This document shows positions 53,615 to 64,000 of a stretch of 64,000 nt of DNA, piece after piece. Below the pieces are notes generated by a model. It saw only the letters and a list, made by a program, of their open reading frames with translations, had not been told where the DNA came from and searched no databases. Origin of the DNA: Blastomonas aquatica (GTDB lineage Bacteria > Pseudomonadota > Alphaproteobacteria > Sphingomonadales > Sphingomonadaceae); NCBI RefSeq assembly GCF_014639875.1, contig NZ_BMGD01000003.1, forward strand, positions 682,001 through 746,000, in the 5' to 3' direction. Each line of letters opens with the position of its first letter. Within the stretch, counting starts at the first letter, position 1. The position numbers were made by a program, and so were the translations under genes.

Positions 53615-54252
53615 TGAGCATGAAACTGGCGACGTTCGGTATGGTCGGTCTGTCGCTTCTGGCGACGCCTGTCGTGGCAATGAATGCAGCATCGGGGTGG
53701 TGGAACGTTTCGGACACCGTCGTGAACCGCACACTCAAGCGCAAGGACAGCGAAGGGGCTGAATTTACCCGCGCTTATGCCCTGTGTACAATTAAGCGCT
53801 ATCGCAAGGGCACTGAGGCGCTGCTCGCCACCCCGCGCGATTCCGAAGCTGCCCGCGCCGCTGGGCGCAGTTTGCAGGGGATGAACTTCCACTGCATGCC
53901 CGAAGGCGCCTTCACCTTTGATGGCCAATCTATCCGCGGCAACCTCGCTGAAGCGATGTTTTGGCAGCATTATGCCGATGTTGATGTCATCTCTCTTTCG
54001 GTGCGGACCGACGAGGTGGGGCAGAAGGAAAGCTTCGCCGACTGCTCGGCCGACGCGGACCTTGCAACCGTGCGCACGCTGATCGCGACCGAGCCTGGCA
54101 GTGCCGACGAGACCGCGCAGCTGAACAGCCTGATGCCCCGTCTGAACGAATGCCTGGCCAAGACCAGCTTCCGCGGTATGGACAACGCATCTGCGCGCGC
54201 GCTGCTGGCTGAGGCTCTGTACCGCGCGGCAAAGCGCGGCGAGAGGAGCTGA
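53611..54252 (+). CDS. Secreted Cys-x35-Cys repeat protein 1, inserted between nuoF and nuoG
   Basis: 213 aa, no known family. N-terminal signal peptide ([23 protein letters not shown]), so probably periplasmic. Two copies of one module: Cys59...Cys95 and Cys145...Cys181, each with exactly 35 residues between the cysteines, a shared LLAT/LIAT 11-14 residues after the first Cys, a Ser four residues on, and a closing R..LAEA helix. The ATG overlaps the nuoF stop (ATGA), and the next gene, a paralogue, starts 4 nt after its stop. Embedded in the Complex I operon, it may serve assembly, stability or a periplasmic check on the complex; this is inference. Disulfides within each module are likely. 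Confidence 0.85.
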   Translation: MMSMKLATFGMVGLSLLATPVVAMNAASGWWNVSDTVVNRTLKRKDSEGAEFTRAYALCTIKRYRKGTEALLATPRDSEAARAAGRSLQGMNFHCMPEGAFTFDGQSIRGNLAEAMFWQHYADVDVISLSVRTDEVGQKESFADCSADADLATVRTLIATEPGSADETAQLNSLMPRLNECLAKTSFRGMDNASARALLAEALYRAAKRGERS

Positions 54253-54256
54253 GGCT

Positions 54257-54883
54257 ATGGTCCGGTCTGCACTCCTTCTGGGTCCGATCATGCTAGCTGC
54301 GGCGCCTGCCACGGCGGCGGACAATCCATATGAGTTGGTTGACAAGCAGGTTGTGCTTGATGATTTTGCCCGCTGCGTTCTGGAGCAGGCTCCCAAGCGT
54401 TCGCGCGAACTGCTGGCCACGGCCGTGGATAGCGCCGAAGAAAAGAAACTCGCTATCGCGTTGATGACAGGGCTGCCAGCCTGCACCAAGGGGCGGCCGG
54501 TCTTGACAATGAAAACCGGCGAAGCCCGTGGTGCGCTGGCGGAAGCCGTATTGAAGTCAGATGGCGATCTGGCTGCTCATCTCGCTTCGCTCGAACCTGA
54601 AAAAGCGGAGCGCCCGACTGAGACCGATGGGCGCAAGTTCGTCTACGCTTATGCCCCTTGCCTGGCACTGGCTAGCCCTGCCAATGCACGCGGCCTGATC
54701 GTGACCGTTCCCGGTTCGGAAGATGAGAAGTCGGCGATGCTGGGCTTTGATGCGAGCCTCAAGGATTGCATGCCGTCGGGCTTTTCATACCAGCTAAATA
54801 TTCGCGATGTGCGCAATCACGTCGCCACTGCATTGTACGACCGGGCGATGGCATCGTCCGGCGGCGGAGACACGAATGCCTAA
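54257..54883 (+). CDS. Secreted Cys-x35-Cys repeat protein 2, paralogue of the preceding gene
   Basis: 208 aa with signal peptide (MVRSALLLGPIMLAAAPATA, cleavage near TAA-D). Again two modules, Cys40...Cys76 and Cys135...Cys171, the same 35-residue spacing, with ELLATAVDS and GLIVTVPGS at the equivalent place and RGALAEAVL / RNHVATALYDRA at the end of each. The alignment with protein 1 is ungapped between the cysteines, although overall identity is low, so the pair came from an old duplication. It overlaps nuoG by 8 nt. Function unknown; the tight coupling to nuoF and nuoG makes co-expression with Complex I certain. Confidence 0.85.
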   Translation: MVRSALLLGPIMLAAAPATAADNPYELVDKQVVLDDFARCVLEQAPKRSRELLATAVDSAEEKKLAIALMTGLPACTKGRPVLTMKTGEARGALAEAVLKSDGDLAAHLASLEPEKAERPTETDGRKFVYAYAPCLALASPANARGLIVTVPGSEDEKSAMLGFDASLKDCMPSGFSYQLNIRDVRNHVATALYDRAMASSGGGDTNA

Positions 54884-56894
54884 GCTTACCGTAGATGGAA
54901 TTGAGGTCGAAGTCCCCCAGGGCGCGACCGTGCTGCAGGCTTGCGAGGCTGCCGGTAAGGAAATCCCGCGTTTTTGCTATCACGAGCGGCTGAGCATTGC
55001 CGGCAACTGCCGGATGTGCCTGGTCGAGGTGAAGCCCGGGCCGCCCAAGCCGCAGGCGAGCTGCGCGTTACCCGCGATGGACAACCAGGAAGTCCGCACC
55101 AATTCAGACATGGTGAAGAAGGCGCGCGAAGGCGTCATGGAATTCATGCTGATCAACCATCCGCTCGATTGCCCGATCTGCGATCAGGGCGGCGAGTGCG
55201 ATCTGCAGGACCAGTCGGTGGCCTATGGCCGCGGCGGTTCGCGCTATGACGAAAACAAGCGCGCAGTTACCGAAAAGTACATGGGGCCTATCATCAAGAC
55301 GGCGATGACCCGGTGCATCCATTGCACGCGCTGCGTGCGCTTTGCCGAGGAAGTTGCCGGTACCGAACAGATCGGTGCAGTCGGTCGCGGTGAGAACATG
55401 CAGATTACCAGCTATCTCGAAAAGGCGGTTTCGTCCGAGCTTTCTGGCAATGTCATTGATCTGTGCCCGGTCGGCGCGCTGACCTCTCGGCCCTATGCCT
55501 ATGAGGCGCGGCCGTGGGAGCTCAAGAAAACTCTGGGTATCGACGTGATGGACGCGGTCGGCACCAACATCCGCTTCGACAGCCGGGGCAGGGAAGTGCT
55601 GCGGGTGCTGCCGCGCGTCAACGATGACGTCAACGAGGAATGGGCGCACGACAAGTCCCGTTATGCTGTCGACGGTCTGATGCGCCGCCGGCTCGACCGG
55701 CCTTATGTGCGCACCAACGGCAAGCTGGTCGAGGCAACCTGGGCGCAGGCGTTCGAGGCGATTGCTGCGGTGAACGCCGGGTCGAGCGTTGCCGCTGTCG
55801 CGGGCGATCTGCTCGATTGTGAAACCATGTTCGCCGCGCGCGAACTTCTGGCCATGATGGGCTCGTCGCTGATCGAAGGCCGCCAGACCGGTTTGAAGTA
55901 CGACGTGTCGAGCCTGGCTGCAGTCAATTTTAACTCGACGCTGAACGGAATCGAGACCGCTGATGCGATTCTGCTGGTCGGCACCAACCCGCGTTGGGAA
56001 GCGCCTCTGGTCAACACCCGCATCCGCAAGGCGATCAAGCATGGCGCCAAGATCTACGCGATCGGTGCCGAGATTGATCTGACCTACAAGGTTGCGTGGT
56101 TGGGCAACGACATGAGCCTGCTGGGCAAACTGCCCGACGGCGTCGCCGAGGTGTTCAAGGGCGCCGAGCGTCCAGCATTGATCATGGGTGGTGGTGCCTT
56201 GGGCGTTGAAGGCGCGATGGGCGCGGCGTTGGTACTTGTCGATACATTCAACATGGTCCGTGATACCGAAGACGGCGCCTGGAACGGTTTTAACGTGTTA
56301 CATATGGCAGCATCGCGCATGGGCGGATTGATGCTTGGCTGGGCGCAGCCCGGCGGTATCGCCGATCTGGTTGCGGCCAAGCCCAGACTGTTGTTTGCAC
56401 TGGGTGCCGATGAGGTCGATTTCAGCCAGTTTGAAGGCAGCTTCAAGGTGTTCATCGGCCATCACGGCGACAAGGGTGCTGCGGCAGCCGACGTCATCCT
56501 GCCCTCGGCGGCCTATTCTGAAAAGAACGGCACCTATGTCAATGCCGAGGGCCGCGTCCAGATGAGTGACAAGGCCGTGTTCGCGCCGGGCGATGCGCGC
56601 GAGGACTGGTCGATCCTGCGGGCATTGTCCGAGGTTCTGGGACACAAGCTGCCGTTCGATACGTTCGGGGAGTGCCGCGCGGCCATGCGGGCTTCGGTTC
56701 CCGCACTGGGTGTCGAGGGTCTCGCGTCGTTCGAGTGGGCGCCCCCCGTGCTCGACGCGACGGCCAGTGGTCCGGTCGGCTATCCGATCAAGGATTTCTA
56801 CCTCACCAACGCCATCGCGCGCGCCAGCAGCACGATGCAGCGCTGTTCGGCTGAACTTCTCCATGGCGAACCCATTCTGGAGGCCGCGGAATGA
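54876..56894 (+). CDS. nuoG: NADH-quinone oxidoreductase subunit G
   Basis: 672 aa, 75-kDa-type subunit with several Fe-S clusters. N-terminal 2Fe-2S ferredoxin domain ([19 protein letters not shown]), then [19 protein letters not shown] (His/Cys 4Fe-4S) and [16 protein letters not shown]...LCPVGALTS, followed by a molybdopterin-oxidoreductase-like domain without cofactor. ATG 54876 ([14 protein letters not shown]) has GGAGA 5 nt upstream; the frame upstream of it lies in the preceding gene. Overlaps nuoH by 4 nt. Confidence 0.97.
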   Translation: MPKLTVDGIEVEVPQGATVLQACEAAGKEIPRFCYHERLSIAGNCRMCLVEVKPGPPKPQASCALPAMDNQEVRTNSDMVKKAREGVMEFMLINHPLDCPICDQGGECDLQDQSVAYGRGGSRYDENKRAVTEKYMGPIIKTAMTRCIHCTRCVRFAEEVAGTEQIGAVGRGENMQITSYLEKAVSSELSGNVIDLCPVGALTSRPYAYEARPWELKKTLGIDVMDAVGTNIRFDSRGREVLRVLPRVNDDVNEEWAHDKSRYAVDGLMRRRLDRPYVRTNGKLVEATWAQAFEAIAAVNAGSSVAAVAGDLLDCETMFAARELLAMMGSSLIEGRQTGLKYDVSSLAAVNFNSTLNGIETADAILLVGTNPRWEAPLVNTRIRKAIKHGAKIYAIGAEIDLTYKVAWLGNDMSLLGKLPDGVAEVFKGAERPALIMGGGALGVEGAMGAALVLVDTFNMVRDTEDGAWNGFNVLHMAASRMGGLMLGWAQPGGIADLVAAKPRLLFALGADEVDFSQFEGSFKVFIGHHGDKGAAAADVILPSAAYSEKNGTYVNAEGRVQMSDKAVFAPGDAREDWSILRALSEVLGHKLPFDTFGECRAAMRASVPALGVEGLASFEWAPPVLDATASGPVGYPIKDFYLTNAIARASSTMQRCSAELLHGEPILEAAE

Positions 56895-57934
56895 CCGAGT
56901 TTTTCCAATCGTCTCTGGGCATGGGCTGGGGCTGGTTCGTCGCCAACGTTATCCTGATCCTGCTGATCGCGCTGCCGGTCATGCTGTCGGTCGCGATCGT
57001 GATCTATATCGACCGCAAGATCTGGGCGGCAGTGGCGTTGCGCCGCGGACCCAATGTCGTTGGCCCTTTTGGTATATTGCAAAGCTTTGCCGATGCCTTG
57101 AAGGTCTTCCTGCAGGAAACGATCATTCCATCGGGCGCGAACAAGGGGCTGTTCCTGATAGCGCCGATCATCACGTTTACCGTGGCCTTGCTCGCCTGGG
57201 CGGTAATCCCGTTCGATCAGGGCATGGTGCTGGCCGATATCAATGTTGGCCTACTCTACATTCTGGCGATCTCATCGCTTGGCGTTTATGGCGTGGTGGT
57301 CGCGGGCTGGGCATCTAACTCGAAATACCCGTTTTTCTCCGCGCTTCGCGCAGCGGCGCAGATGATCAGCTATGAAGTCTCGATCGGCTTCATCATCGTT
57401 ACTGTGGTGCTATGGGCTGGTACCTTCAACATGACCTCCATCGTTGAAGCGCAGCAGGGCCACGGGCTCGGTATCATCAATGCTTTCGGCTTCAATCTGC
57501 TGCTATTTCCGATGGCGGTAATGTTCCTGATTTCCTCGCTGGCAGAAACCGCGCGCGCGCCGTTCGATTTGACCGAGGCCGAAAGCGAACTGGTGGCAGG
57601 CTATCAGACCGAATATTCGTCGATGGCCTTTGCACTGTTCTGGCTGGGCGAATATGCCAACGTTCTGCTTATGTGCACCCTCAATGCGGTGCTGTTCTGG
57701 GGTGGCTGGCTGCCGCCGGTGGATTGGGCACCGCTGTATGCCATTCCTGGCATCTTCTGGCTGATCCTGAAGATCGCCGCGTTCTTCTTCATCTTCAGCT
57801 GGGTCAAGGCCACCGTGCCGCGTTATCGTTATGACCAGCTGATGCGGCTGGGCTGGAAGGTGTTCCTGCCGATTTCGCTGCTGTGGATTTTCCTGGTGTC
57901 GGGCTACCTGATGCTGACCAGATACGGGATCTGA
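56891..57934 (+). CDS. nuoH: NADH-quinone oxidoreductase subunit H
   Basis: 347 aa, eight-helix membrane subunit at the junction of the two arms, lining the quinone chamber. Seen: [46 protein letters not shown], and [25 protein letters not shown], the acidic loop of the E-channel. Overlaps nuoG (ATGA); nuoI follows after 5 nt. Confidence 0.97.
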   Translation: MTEFFQSSLGMGWGWFVANVILILLIALPVMLSVAIVIYIDRKIWAAVALRRGPNVVGPFGILQSFADALKVFLQETIIPSGANKGLFLIAPIITFTVALLAWAVIPFDQGMVLADINVGLLYILAISSLGVYGVVVAGWASNSKYPFFSALRAAAQMISYEVSIGFIIVTVVLWAGTFNMTSIVEAQQGHGLGIINAFGFNLLLFPMAVMFLISSLAETARAPFDLTEAESELVAGYQTEYSSMAFALFWLGEYANVLLMCTLNAVLFWGGWLPPVDWAPLYAIPGIFWLILKIAAFFFIFSWVKATVPRYRYDQLMRLGWKVFLPISLLWIFLVSGYLMLTRYGI

Positions 57935-57939
57935 TAGAC

Positions 57940-58419
57940 ATGTTGCAGACACTCAAGGCGTTCACGCTCTATGAGTTTGTGAAGGCGCACGCACTGACCT
58001 TGAAGTATTTCTTCAAGCCCAAGGCGACAATCAACTATCCGTTCGAAAAGAACCCGTTGTCCCCGCGTTTTCGTGGTGAACACGCGCTGCGCAGGTACCC
58101 GAACGGCGAGGAACGCTGCATCGCATGCAAGCTGTGCGAAGCAGTGTGTCCTGCCCAGGCGATCACGATCGAGGCGGAACCCCGCGAGGATGGCAGCCGC
58201 CGCACCACGCGCTACGACATCGACATGACCAAGTGCATCTTCTGCGGTTTTTGCCAGGAAGCGTGCCCGGTCGATGCCGTGGTCGAAGGGCCAAATTTCG
58301 AATACGCGACCGAAACCCGCGAGGAGCTGATCTACGACAAGGGCAAGCTGCTTGAGAACGGCGACAAATGGGAACGTGCCATTGCCGCCAACCTTGAAGC
58401 CGACGCCCCTTATCGGTAA
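57940..58419 (+). CDS. nuoI: NADH-quinone oxidoreductase subunit I
   Basis: 159 aa, TYKY-type subunit with two 4Fe-4S clusters (N6a, N6b): [15 protein letters not shown] and [15 protein letters not shown]. The N-terminal amphipathic segment ([25 protein letters not shown]) fits membrane contact. ATG 57940 chosen as the family N-terminus; the frame is open back into nuoH. Confidence 0.97.
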   Translation: MLQTLKAFTLYEFVKAHALTLKYFFKPKATINYPFEKNPLSPRFRGEHALRRYPNGEERCIACKLCEAVCPAQAITIEAEPREDGSRRTTRYDIDMTKCIFCGFCQEACPVDAVVEGPNFEYATETREELIYDKGKLLENGDKWERAIAANLEADAPYR

Positions 58420-58525
58420 GGCGCACTCTCATTCGATTCATCGTGATGTGTTGACCGCTGGGAGAGGCGGAATGCGCATCCTACACCAGACCCGCTCGAT
58501 TGGGCGTTCCGGGGGCTGACAAGCT
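58420..58525. other. 106-bp gap between nuoI and nuoJ
   Basis: The longest non-coding gap in the nuo operon. No clear promoter, terminator or small gene; only the GGGGG ribosome binding site for nuoJ at 58511-58515. Confidence 0.5.
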
Positions 58526-59140
58526 TTGATCCAGATATTTGCCTTTTACCTGTTCGCATCGGTGGTGATCGCCAGCGGTGCGTTCACCATCCTGGCTCGC
58601 AACCCGGTGCATTCGGTGCTCTGGCTCATCCTGGCGTTCTTCAATGCGGCGGGGCTCATGATCCTGATCGGCGCCGAGTTTATCGCGATGCTGCTGGTGA
58701 TCGTCTACGTCGGCGCGGTCGCGGTGCTGTTCCTGTTTGTTGTGATGATGCTGGACATCGATTTTGCCGAACTGCGTGGCGGCTTTATGAAGAACCTGCC
58801 GCTGGGCCTGGCGCTCGCGGCGGTTTTCCTGGCCGAACTGGTGTTCGGCATAGGCGCCTATCGCGCGGGTAATATCGAACTTGGCGAACACGCGCTGAAC
58901 CCCGCACGGATGGGCGCAAGCAACATCCAGGCGGTGGGAGAGCTGCTCTACACCCGCTATGTATTCCTGTTCGAAATGGCAGGCCTGGTGCTGCTCGTGG
59001 CGATGGTCGGTGCGATTGCGCTGACACACCGCAAGCGCGCCGGTGTCCGCCCACAGAACATCGGCTCGCAGGTTCGCCGCCGCCCCGAAGAGGCAACACG
59101 CAATATGCAGCCCGTCGTTGGTGAAGGTGTCGAGCTATGA
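58526..59140 (+). CDS. nuoJ: NADH-quinone oxidoreductase subunit J
   Basis: 204 aa, five-helix membrane subunit (ND6 type). [51 protein letters not shown] is the conserved core containing the pi-bulge helix. Start is TTG at 58526 ([10 protein letters not shown]). The basic C-terminal tail ([22 protein letters not shown]) is cytosolic. Overlaps nuoK by 4 nt. Confidence 0.95.
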   Translation: MIQIFAFYLFASVVIASGAFTILARNPVHSVLWLILAFFNAAGLMILIGAEFIAMLLVIVYVGAVAVLFLFVVMMLDIDFAELRGGFMKNLPLGLALAAVFLAELVFGIGAYRAGNIELGEHALNPARMGASNIQAVGELLYTRYVFLFEMAGLVLLVAMVGAIALTHRKRAGVRPQNIGSQVRRRPEEATRNMQPVVGEGVEL

Positions 59141-59442
59141 TCGGTATCGAGCATTATCTGGTGGTCAGTTCCATCCTGTTCGTGATGGGGGTGCTGGGCA
59201 TCTTCCTCAACCGCAAGAACATCATCATCATCCTGATGGCGATCGAGCTTATCCTGCTTGCGGTCAACATCAACCTGGTCGCGTTCAGCGTGTTCCTCGG
59301 CGACATGGTGGGCCAGGTGTTCGCCATGTTCGTGCTCACCGTTGCGGCGGGCGAAGCGGCGATCGGGCTCGCCATTCTGGTTATCTACTTCCGCGGACGC
59401 GGCACGATTGCGGTTGACGACGTCAACCAGATGAAGGGTTAA
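59137..59442 (+). CDS. nuoK: NADH-quinone oxidoreductase subunit K
   Basis: 101 aa, ND4L type, three helices with the two conserved membrane glutamates (in [12 protein letters not shown] and [13 protein letters not shown]). ATGA overlap with nuoJ; nuoL follows after 4 nt. Confidence 0.97.
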   Translation: MIGIEHYLVVSSILFVMGVLGIFLNRKNIIIILMAIELILLAVNINLVAFSVFLGDMVGQVFAMFVLTVAAGEAAIGLAILVIYFRGRGTIAVDDVNQMKG

Positions 59443-59446
59443 GCAC

Positions 59447-61438
59447 ATGGCCATCACCCTGATCGTCTTCCTGCCGTTGCTGGCAGCCATTATCGCTGGC
59501 CTGGGCAACCGGATCATCGGCAACGTACCTGCCAAGCTGGTGACGACCGCAGCTTTGTTTGCCGCTTGCGCACTGAGCTGGCCGATATTCCTTGGCTTTC
59601 TGAGCGGTTCGAGCACCGAATATGTCGTGCCGGTATTGTCCTGGCTTCGGTCGGGCGATCTGCAGTTCGACTGGGCACTGAGGGTCGATACGCTGACCGC
59701 CGTCATGCTGGTCGTGGTGACGTCGGTCTCGGCGCTCGTCCACCTGTATAGCTGGGGCTATATGGACGAGGATCCGGACCAGCCACGGTTCTTCGCCTAT
59801 CTCTCGCTGTTCACCTTTGCCATGCTGATGCTGGTGACCGCCGACAATCTGGTGCAGATGTTCTTCGGTTGGGAAGGCGTGGGGCTCGCCTCGTATCTGC
59901 TGATCGGGTTCTGGTTCCGCAAGCCCTCTGCAAACGCCGCCGCTATCAAGGCGTTCGTCGTTAACCGCGTCGGCGATCTCGGCTTCATGATGGGCATCTT
60001 TGGCACCTTCCTCGTGTTCGGCACCGTTTCGATCCCTGCGATCTTGGCGGCAGCACCCGGCATGGAAGGTGCGACCATCGGCTTCCTTGGCGGACGCTTT
60101 GACCTGATGACCGTGCTGTGCCTGTTGCTGTTCATCGGCGCGATGGGCAAGTCGGCGCAGCTCGGCCTGCACACCTGGTTGCCCGACGCGATGGAAGGCC
60201 CGACCCCTGTGTCGGCACTGATCCATGCCGCGACCATGGTGACCGCAGGTGTGTTCATGGTTTGCCGGCTGTCGCCCATGTTCGAGGCCAGCCCGATCGC
60301 GCTGACGGTCGTCACCATCGTCGGTGCAGCAACCTGTTTCTTCGCCGCGACGATCGGTACGACGCAATGGGATATCAAGCGCGTCATCGCCTATTCGACC
60401 TGTTCGCAGCTCGGCTACATGTTCTTTGCTGCTGGCGTCGGCGCTTATGGCGCGGCGATGTTCCACCTTTTCACACACGCTTTTTTCAAGGCACTGCTGT
60501 TCCTGGGCGCTGGTTCGGTGATTCATGCGATGCATCACGAGCAGGACATGCGCTATTATGGCGGCCTGCGGAAGCACATCCCGCTGACCTTCTGGGCAAT
60601 GCTGACAGGAACGCTCGCGATCACCGGTGTGGGTATCTACCATCTGGGTGTTGGCTTTGCAGGCTTCTGGTCGAAGGATGCGATCCTTGAGGCGGCCTAC
60701 GCTTCGGGCTCACAGGCCGGCATGACAGCATTCTGGGTCGGCACGGTGGCTGCGCTGCTGACCAGCTTCTACAGCTGGCGTCTGATGTTCCTGACCTTCT
60801 GGGGCAAACCGCGCTGGATCCAGTCCGAGCATATCCAACACAGTGTGCACAAGACACCGGAACAGGCCGGCGCTGACACGACCGGCGGCTATCACCCGCA
60901 TGAAAGCCCGCTGGCCATGTTGTTGCCGCTTGGACTGCTGGGCATTGGCGCGGTGATCGCTGGGCAGGTCTTCCATGACGCATTCCTCGATCAGGCTGGC
61001 TTCTGGAACGGGTCGATCACCTACAATGCAGACTTGATGCATGCGATGCACGAGGTGCCGACGCTGGTGAAGTATGCAGCCTCCATCGTGATGGTCATTG
61101 GTTTGGCGGTTGCCTGGCTGTTCTACATCCGCAACACCAGCCTCCCCGGCAAGGTTTCAGCCGCGCTAGGACCAGTTTACCGGTTCGTGCTCAACAAGTG
61201 GTATTTCGACGAGCTTTACAATGCCGTCTTCGTCAAGCCATCGCAGGCGCTGGGCCGCTTCTTCTGGAAGGCGGGTGACGAGGGCACGATCAACCGCTTC
61301 GGTCCGGATGGCGCAGCAGTGCTGGTCACGTCGGGCAGCCGCATTGCGGTGAAGCTCCAGTCCGGTTTCCTTTACAGTTACGCCTTGGTGATGCTGCTCG
61401 GTCTTGTGGCCGCCCTTACCTGGCTGATGGTGCGCTGA
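59447..61438 (+). CDS. nuoL: NADH-quinone oxidoreductase subunit L
   Basis: 663 aa antiporter-like proton-pumping subunit (ND5 type) with the long lateral helix at the C-terminus. Key residues visible: Glu in [19 protein letters not shown], Lys and His in [36 protein letters not shown], and the broken-helix region around [15 protein letters not shown]. Normal length. Confidence 0.97.
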   Translation: MAITLIVFLPLLAAIIAGLGNRIIGNVPAKLVTTAALFAACALSWPIFLGFLSGSSTEYVVPVLSWLRSGDLQFDWALRVDTLTAVMLVVVTSVSALVHLYSWGYMDEDPDQPRFFAYLSLFTFAMLMLVTADNLVQMFFGWEGVGLASYLLIGFWFRKPSANAAAIKAFVVNRVGDLGFMMGIFGTFLVFGTVSIPAILAAAPGMEGATIGFLGGRFDLMTVLCLLLFIGAMGKSAQLGLHTWLPDAMEGPTPVSALIHAATMVTAGVFMVCRLSPMFEASPIALTVVTIVGAATCFFAATIGTTQWDIKRVIAYSTCSQLGYMFFAAGVGAYGAAMFHLFTHAFFKALLFLGAGSVIHAMHHEQDMRYYGGLRKHIPLTFWAMLTGTLAITGVGIYHLGVGFAGFWSKDAILEAAYASGSQAGMTAFWVGTVAALLTSFYSWRLMFLTFWGKPRWIQSEHIQHSVHKTPEQAGADTTGGYHPHESPLAMLLPLGLLGIGAVIAGQVFHDAFLDQAGFWNGSITYNADLMHAMHEVPTLVKYAASIVMVIGLAVAWLFYIRNTSLPGKVSAALGPVYRFVLNKWYFDELYNAVFVKPSQALGRFFWKAGDEGTINRFGPDGAAVLVTSGSRIAVKLQSGFLYSYALVMLLGLVAALTWLMVR

Positions 61439-61439
61439 C

Positions 61440-62981
61440 ATGAACGATCTGGGATTTCCTGTGCTGTCGCTGATGCTGGCCGTTCCGATGGCGGCCGCGG
61501 TTGCGTGCCTGTTCGTCAGCGCCAATACCGCGCGCTGGCTGGCTCTCATTGCCACGCTGATCGATCTGGCGTTGGGCATACTACTGTGGATCAACTTCGA
61601 TATCGGCGGCGCGCAGTGGCAGTTCGTCGAGAAGGCGGCCCTGTTCGACCGGTTCAGTTGGGCGCTGGGTATCGATGGCATCGCGCTGATGCTGATCATG
61701 CTCTCGGTGTTCCTGATGCCGATCTGCATCGGTGCCAGCTGGGAGGCGATCCAGACCCGCGTCGGCGAGTACATGGCGGCATTCCTGCTGATGGAAGTGC
61801 TGATGATCGGCGTCTTTGCCGCGCAGGACATCTTTCTGTTCTACATCTTCTTCGAGGCCGGGCTGATCCCGATGTACCTGATCATCGGCATCTGGGGCGG
61901 TGCGAACCGGATTTACGCGAGTTACAAGTTCTTCCTCTACACCCTGCTCGGATCGGTGCTGATGCTGATCGCGATGTTCTGGATGGTCAACGAGGCAGGC
62001 ACGTCGGACATCCCCACGTTGATGGCCTATGACTTCCCGCTCGAGGCGCAGTCCTGGCTGTGGCTGGCGTTCTTCGCGAGCTTCGCTGTCAAGATGCCGA
62101 TGTGGCCGGTGCACACCTGGTTGCCCGATGCGCACGTTCAGGCGCCCACCGCAGGATCGGTGATCCTGGCAGGCGTGCTGCTCAAGATGGGTGGCTATGG
62201 TTTCATCCGCTTCTCGCTGCCTATGTTCCCCGATGCGTCGGTCGACTACATCTGGTTGGTCTTCATCCTGTCGATGATCGCGGTGGTCTACACCTCGCTG
62301 ATCGCCTTGGTGCAGAGCGACATGAAAAAGCTGATCGCCTATTCGTCGGTTGCGCACATGGCGATCGTGACGGTCGGACTGTTCGCCTTCAACCGCCAGG
62401 GGCTCGAAGGCGCGCTGATCGTTATGCTCAGCCATGGTCTGGTTTCGGGCGCGCTGTTCCTGTGTGTCGGCGTGATCTATGACCGGCTGCACACCCGCGA
62501 GATCGACCGCTACGGTGGTCTTTCGATCAACATGCCGCGTTATGCGCTTTTGTTCCTGCTGTTCACGATGGCATCGATTGGCTTGCCTGGCACCAGCGGT
62601 TTCGTCGGCGAGTTCCTGTCGCTGGTCGGGGTCTATGAAGTGTCGAGCTGGGTTGCGATCGTGTCGACCACGGGGATCATTCTGGGCGCCGCGTACATGC
62701 TGTATCTCTATCGGCGCGTCGCCTATGGCGTGATCAAGTCCGATGACGTCGCTGCCATGCCCGATCTTACCAAGCGCGAAATCGCGCTGCTGCTGCCGAT
62801 CGCAGTCGTCGTGTTGTGGATGGGTGTCTACCCTGAAAGCTTCATGGCACCCATGCGGAATGATGTCGGCGCGCTCGAAGCGCGGCTTGCCGCGGCCAAG
62901 CCGCTGGGCGATGCCCAGGTCAAGCTGGGTGTTGCTCCCGTCCTGACGCCCGCAGCCCATGCTGAAGAAGGCCATCACTGA
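61440..62981 (+). CDS. nuoM: NADH-quinone oxidoreductase subunit M
   Basis: 513 aa antiporter-like subunit (ND4 type), about 14 helices. Conserved Glu in [21 protein letters not shown], Lys in [27 protein letters not shown] and the second Lys in [15 protein letters not shown]. Begins just after nuoL; its stop shares a base with the nuoN start. Confidence 0.97.
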   Translation: MNDLGFPVLSLMLAVPMAAAVACLFVSANTARWLALIATLIDLALGILLWINFDIGGAQWQFVEKAALFDRFSWALGIDGIALMLIMLSVFLMPICIGASWEAIQTRVGEYMAAFLLMEVLMIGVFAAQDIFLFYIFFEAGLIPMYLIIGIWGGANRIYASYKFFLYTLLGSVLMLIAMFWMVNEAGTSDIPTLMAYDFPLEAQSWLWLAFFASFAVKMPMWPVHTWLPDAHVQAPTAGSVILAGVLLKMGGYGFIRFSLPMFPDASVDYIWLVFILSMIAVVYTSLIALVQSDMKKLIAYSSVAHMAIVTVGLFAFNRQGLEGALIVMLSHGLVSGALFLCVGVIYDRLHTREIDRYGGLSINMPRYALLFLLFTMASIGLPGTSGFVGEFLSLVGVYEVSSWVAIVSTTGIILGAAYMLYLYRRVAYGVIKSDDVAAMPDLTKREIALLLPIAVVVLWMGVYPESFMAPMRNDVGALEARLAAAKPLGDAQVKLGVAPVLTPAAHAEEGHH

Positions 62982-64000
62982 TGAATTATGCGCTCTGGTT
63001 CCAGCTGGCCTCGCCGGAAATCGTCCTCAGTATCGCCGGACTGTTGCTGCTGCTGATTGCTGCCTGGAGCAGCGACAAATCGGCGCGCCTGGTAAGCATC
63101 CTCACTGTTGCCGCGTTTTTCGGTGCGTTGGCGCTGTCGCTCAACTTCCTGCTGGCCGATGGCTATGCAGAAGGCGCGGATGCGTTCTATGGCCAGTACC
63201 GAATGGACCGATTCGCAGCGTTGTCGAAGGTCCTGATTTTCCTGTCGGCGATTGCCTGTGTAATCGTCGCGCCTAAGTTCTTCGCGCGCGACGGCATGAT
63301 GCGCGCCGAATACCCGATCCTCATCCTGTTCGCTTCGGTTGGCATGGGATTGATGGTATCTGCGGTTGATCTGTTGACCTTGTACATCGGCCTCGAACTG
63401 CAGAGCCTTGCGGCGTATGTGCTTGCCAGCTTCCTGCGCAGCGACGACCGCTCGGCGGAGGCGGGCCTCAAATATTTCGTGCTCGGTGCGCTAGCAAGCG
63501 GCATCCTGCTGTTCGGCATGTCTCTGCTTTATGGTTTCACCGGTACCACCAGCTTCATCGGCATCCAGACCGCGTTTTCGGATGGTGTGTCCACCGGCGC
63601 GCTGTTCGGCGTCGTCTTTGTGCTATCGGGACTGGCGTTCAAGATCAGTGCCGTGCCCTTCCATATGTGGACGCCCGACGTTTACGAAGGCGCGCCAACC
63701 CCGGTCACGACCTTCTTTGCCACCGCACCCAAGGTCGCGGCGCTGGCGCTGACCATGCGGGTGGCAATCGAGGCATTTGGTGGTCAGCAGAGTGTCTGGC
63801 AGCAGATCGTGATCTTCGTGGCGATGGCCTCGATCCTGTTGGGCGGCGTCGCTGCGATCGGCCAAACCAACATCAAGCGACTGCTTGCGTATAGTTCGAT
63901 CAACAACGTCGGGTTCATGCTGATCGGCTTGGCCTGCGGAACGCCCGAAGGCGCATCAGCGATGATGACCTATCTGATCATCTATGTCGCAATGACTCTG
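62981..64000 (+). CDS. nuoN: NADH-quinone oxidoreductase subunit N, 3' end beyond window
   Basis: The first 340 residues of a ~480-aa antiporter-like subunit (ND2 type). Glu in LYIGLELQSLAAYVLASF, Lys in GLAFKISAVPFHMWTPDVYEGAPTPV, and GQTNIKRLLAYSSINNVGFMLIG are present. Starts within the nuoM stop (TGATG). In alphaproteobacteria birA often follows; it would lie outside. Confidence 0.96.
   Translation, partial: MNYALWFQLASPEIVLSIAGLLLLLIAAWSSDKSARLVSILTVAAFFGALALSLNFLLADGYAEGADAFYGQYRMDRFAALSKVLIFLSAIACVIVAPKFFARDGMMRAEYPILILFASVGMGLMVSAVDLLTLYIGLELQSLAAYVLASFLRSDDRSAEAGLKYFVLGALASGILLFGMSLLYGFTGTTSFIGIQTAFSDGVSTGALFGVVFVLSGLAFKISAVPFHMWTPDVYEGAPTPVTTFFATAPKVAALALTMRVAIEAFGGQQSVWQQIVIFVAMASILLGGVAAIGQTNIKRLLAYSSINNVGFMLIGLACGTPEGASAMMTYLIIYVAMTL

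Overview
The window is a GC-rich chromosomal segment from an alphaproteobacterium, most likely of the order Sphingomonadales (Sphingomonas/Sphingopyxis/Blastomonas-like; the genus cannot be fixed from sequence alone). Pointers are a CcrM methyltransferase, a DivL-type kinase with Tyr in place of the phospho-acceptor His, the order zapA–6S RNA–5-formyl-THF cyclo-ligase, a coniferyl-aldehyde-type dehydrogenase, DUF2842, and a nuoA–N operon carrying extra small genes. I see no phage, integrase, transposase or CRISPR array; the region reads as core genome.

Layout. 1–4.1 kb (minus): RND efflux permease (cut by the window edge) and its lipoprotein adaptor. 4.4–7.4 kb: folE, a Prx5-type peroxiredoxin, and ahcY behind a perfect 20-bp palindrome and a structured leader. 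7.8–11 kb: a large secreted beta-propeller/amidohydrolase. 11.3–22.7 kb (plus): a tightly coupled run divL–tsaE–amgK–murU–addB–addA, then trxA. 22.7–27.7 kb (minus): an inositol-monophosphatase-family gene, argJ, tRNA-Leu, an aldehyde dehydrogenase and a lipoprotein PQQ-type sugar dehydrogenase. 27.8–32.4 kb (plus): rnhB, ccrM, folP, a small membrane protein, tRNA-Pro (minus) and thyA. 32.5–36.1 kb: branched-chain keto-acid dehydrogenase E1a-E1b-E2. 36.2–40 kb: DUF11-type protein, PerM/AI-2E transporter, tRNA-Asp, DUF2842, 5-FTHF cyclo-ligase, 6S RNA, zapA and a coiled-coil partner. 40.1–46 kb: tkt–gap–pgk–class I aldolase–thiE. 46.4–48.3 kb: efp–suhB and a YbjN-type gene broken by an in-frame stop. 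48.5–64 kb: the full Complex I operon nuoABCD-x-EF-x-x-GHIJKLM and the start of nuoN.

How the genes work together. Cell cycle and envelope: divL, ccrM, zapA and the amgK/murU muramic-acid recycling pair. One-carbon and folate chemistry: folE, folP, thyA, the cyclo-ligase and ahcY, which clears the S-adenosylhomocysteine made by methyltransferases such as CcrM. Central carbon and energy: tkt–gap–pgk–aldolase, the bkd complex and Complex I.

Most interesting signals: (1) two secreted, mutually related proteins of unknown function sit between nuoF and nuoG; together they carry four copies of a module in which two cysteines are separated by exactly 35 residues; (2) six GANTC sites lie in 163 bp ahead of ccrM; (3) there is a palindromic operator candidate and nested hairpin ahead of ahcY; (4) two ~135-bp palindromic elements with matching ends and diverged central stems stand in opposite orientations; (5) 6S RNA sits in its conserved context with promoter and terminator visible; (6) the tRNA-Pro leader is complementary over 13 nt to its own anticodon arm.
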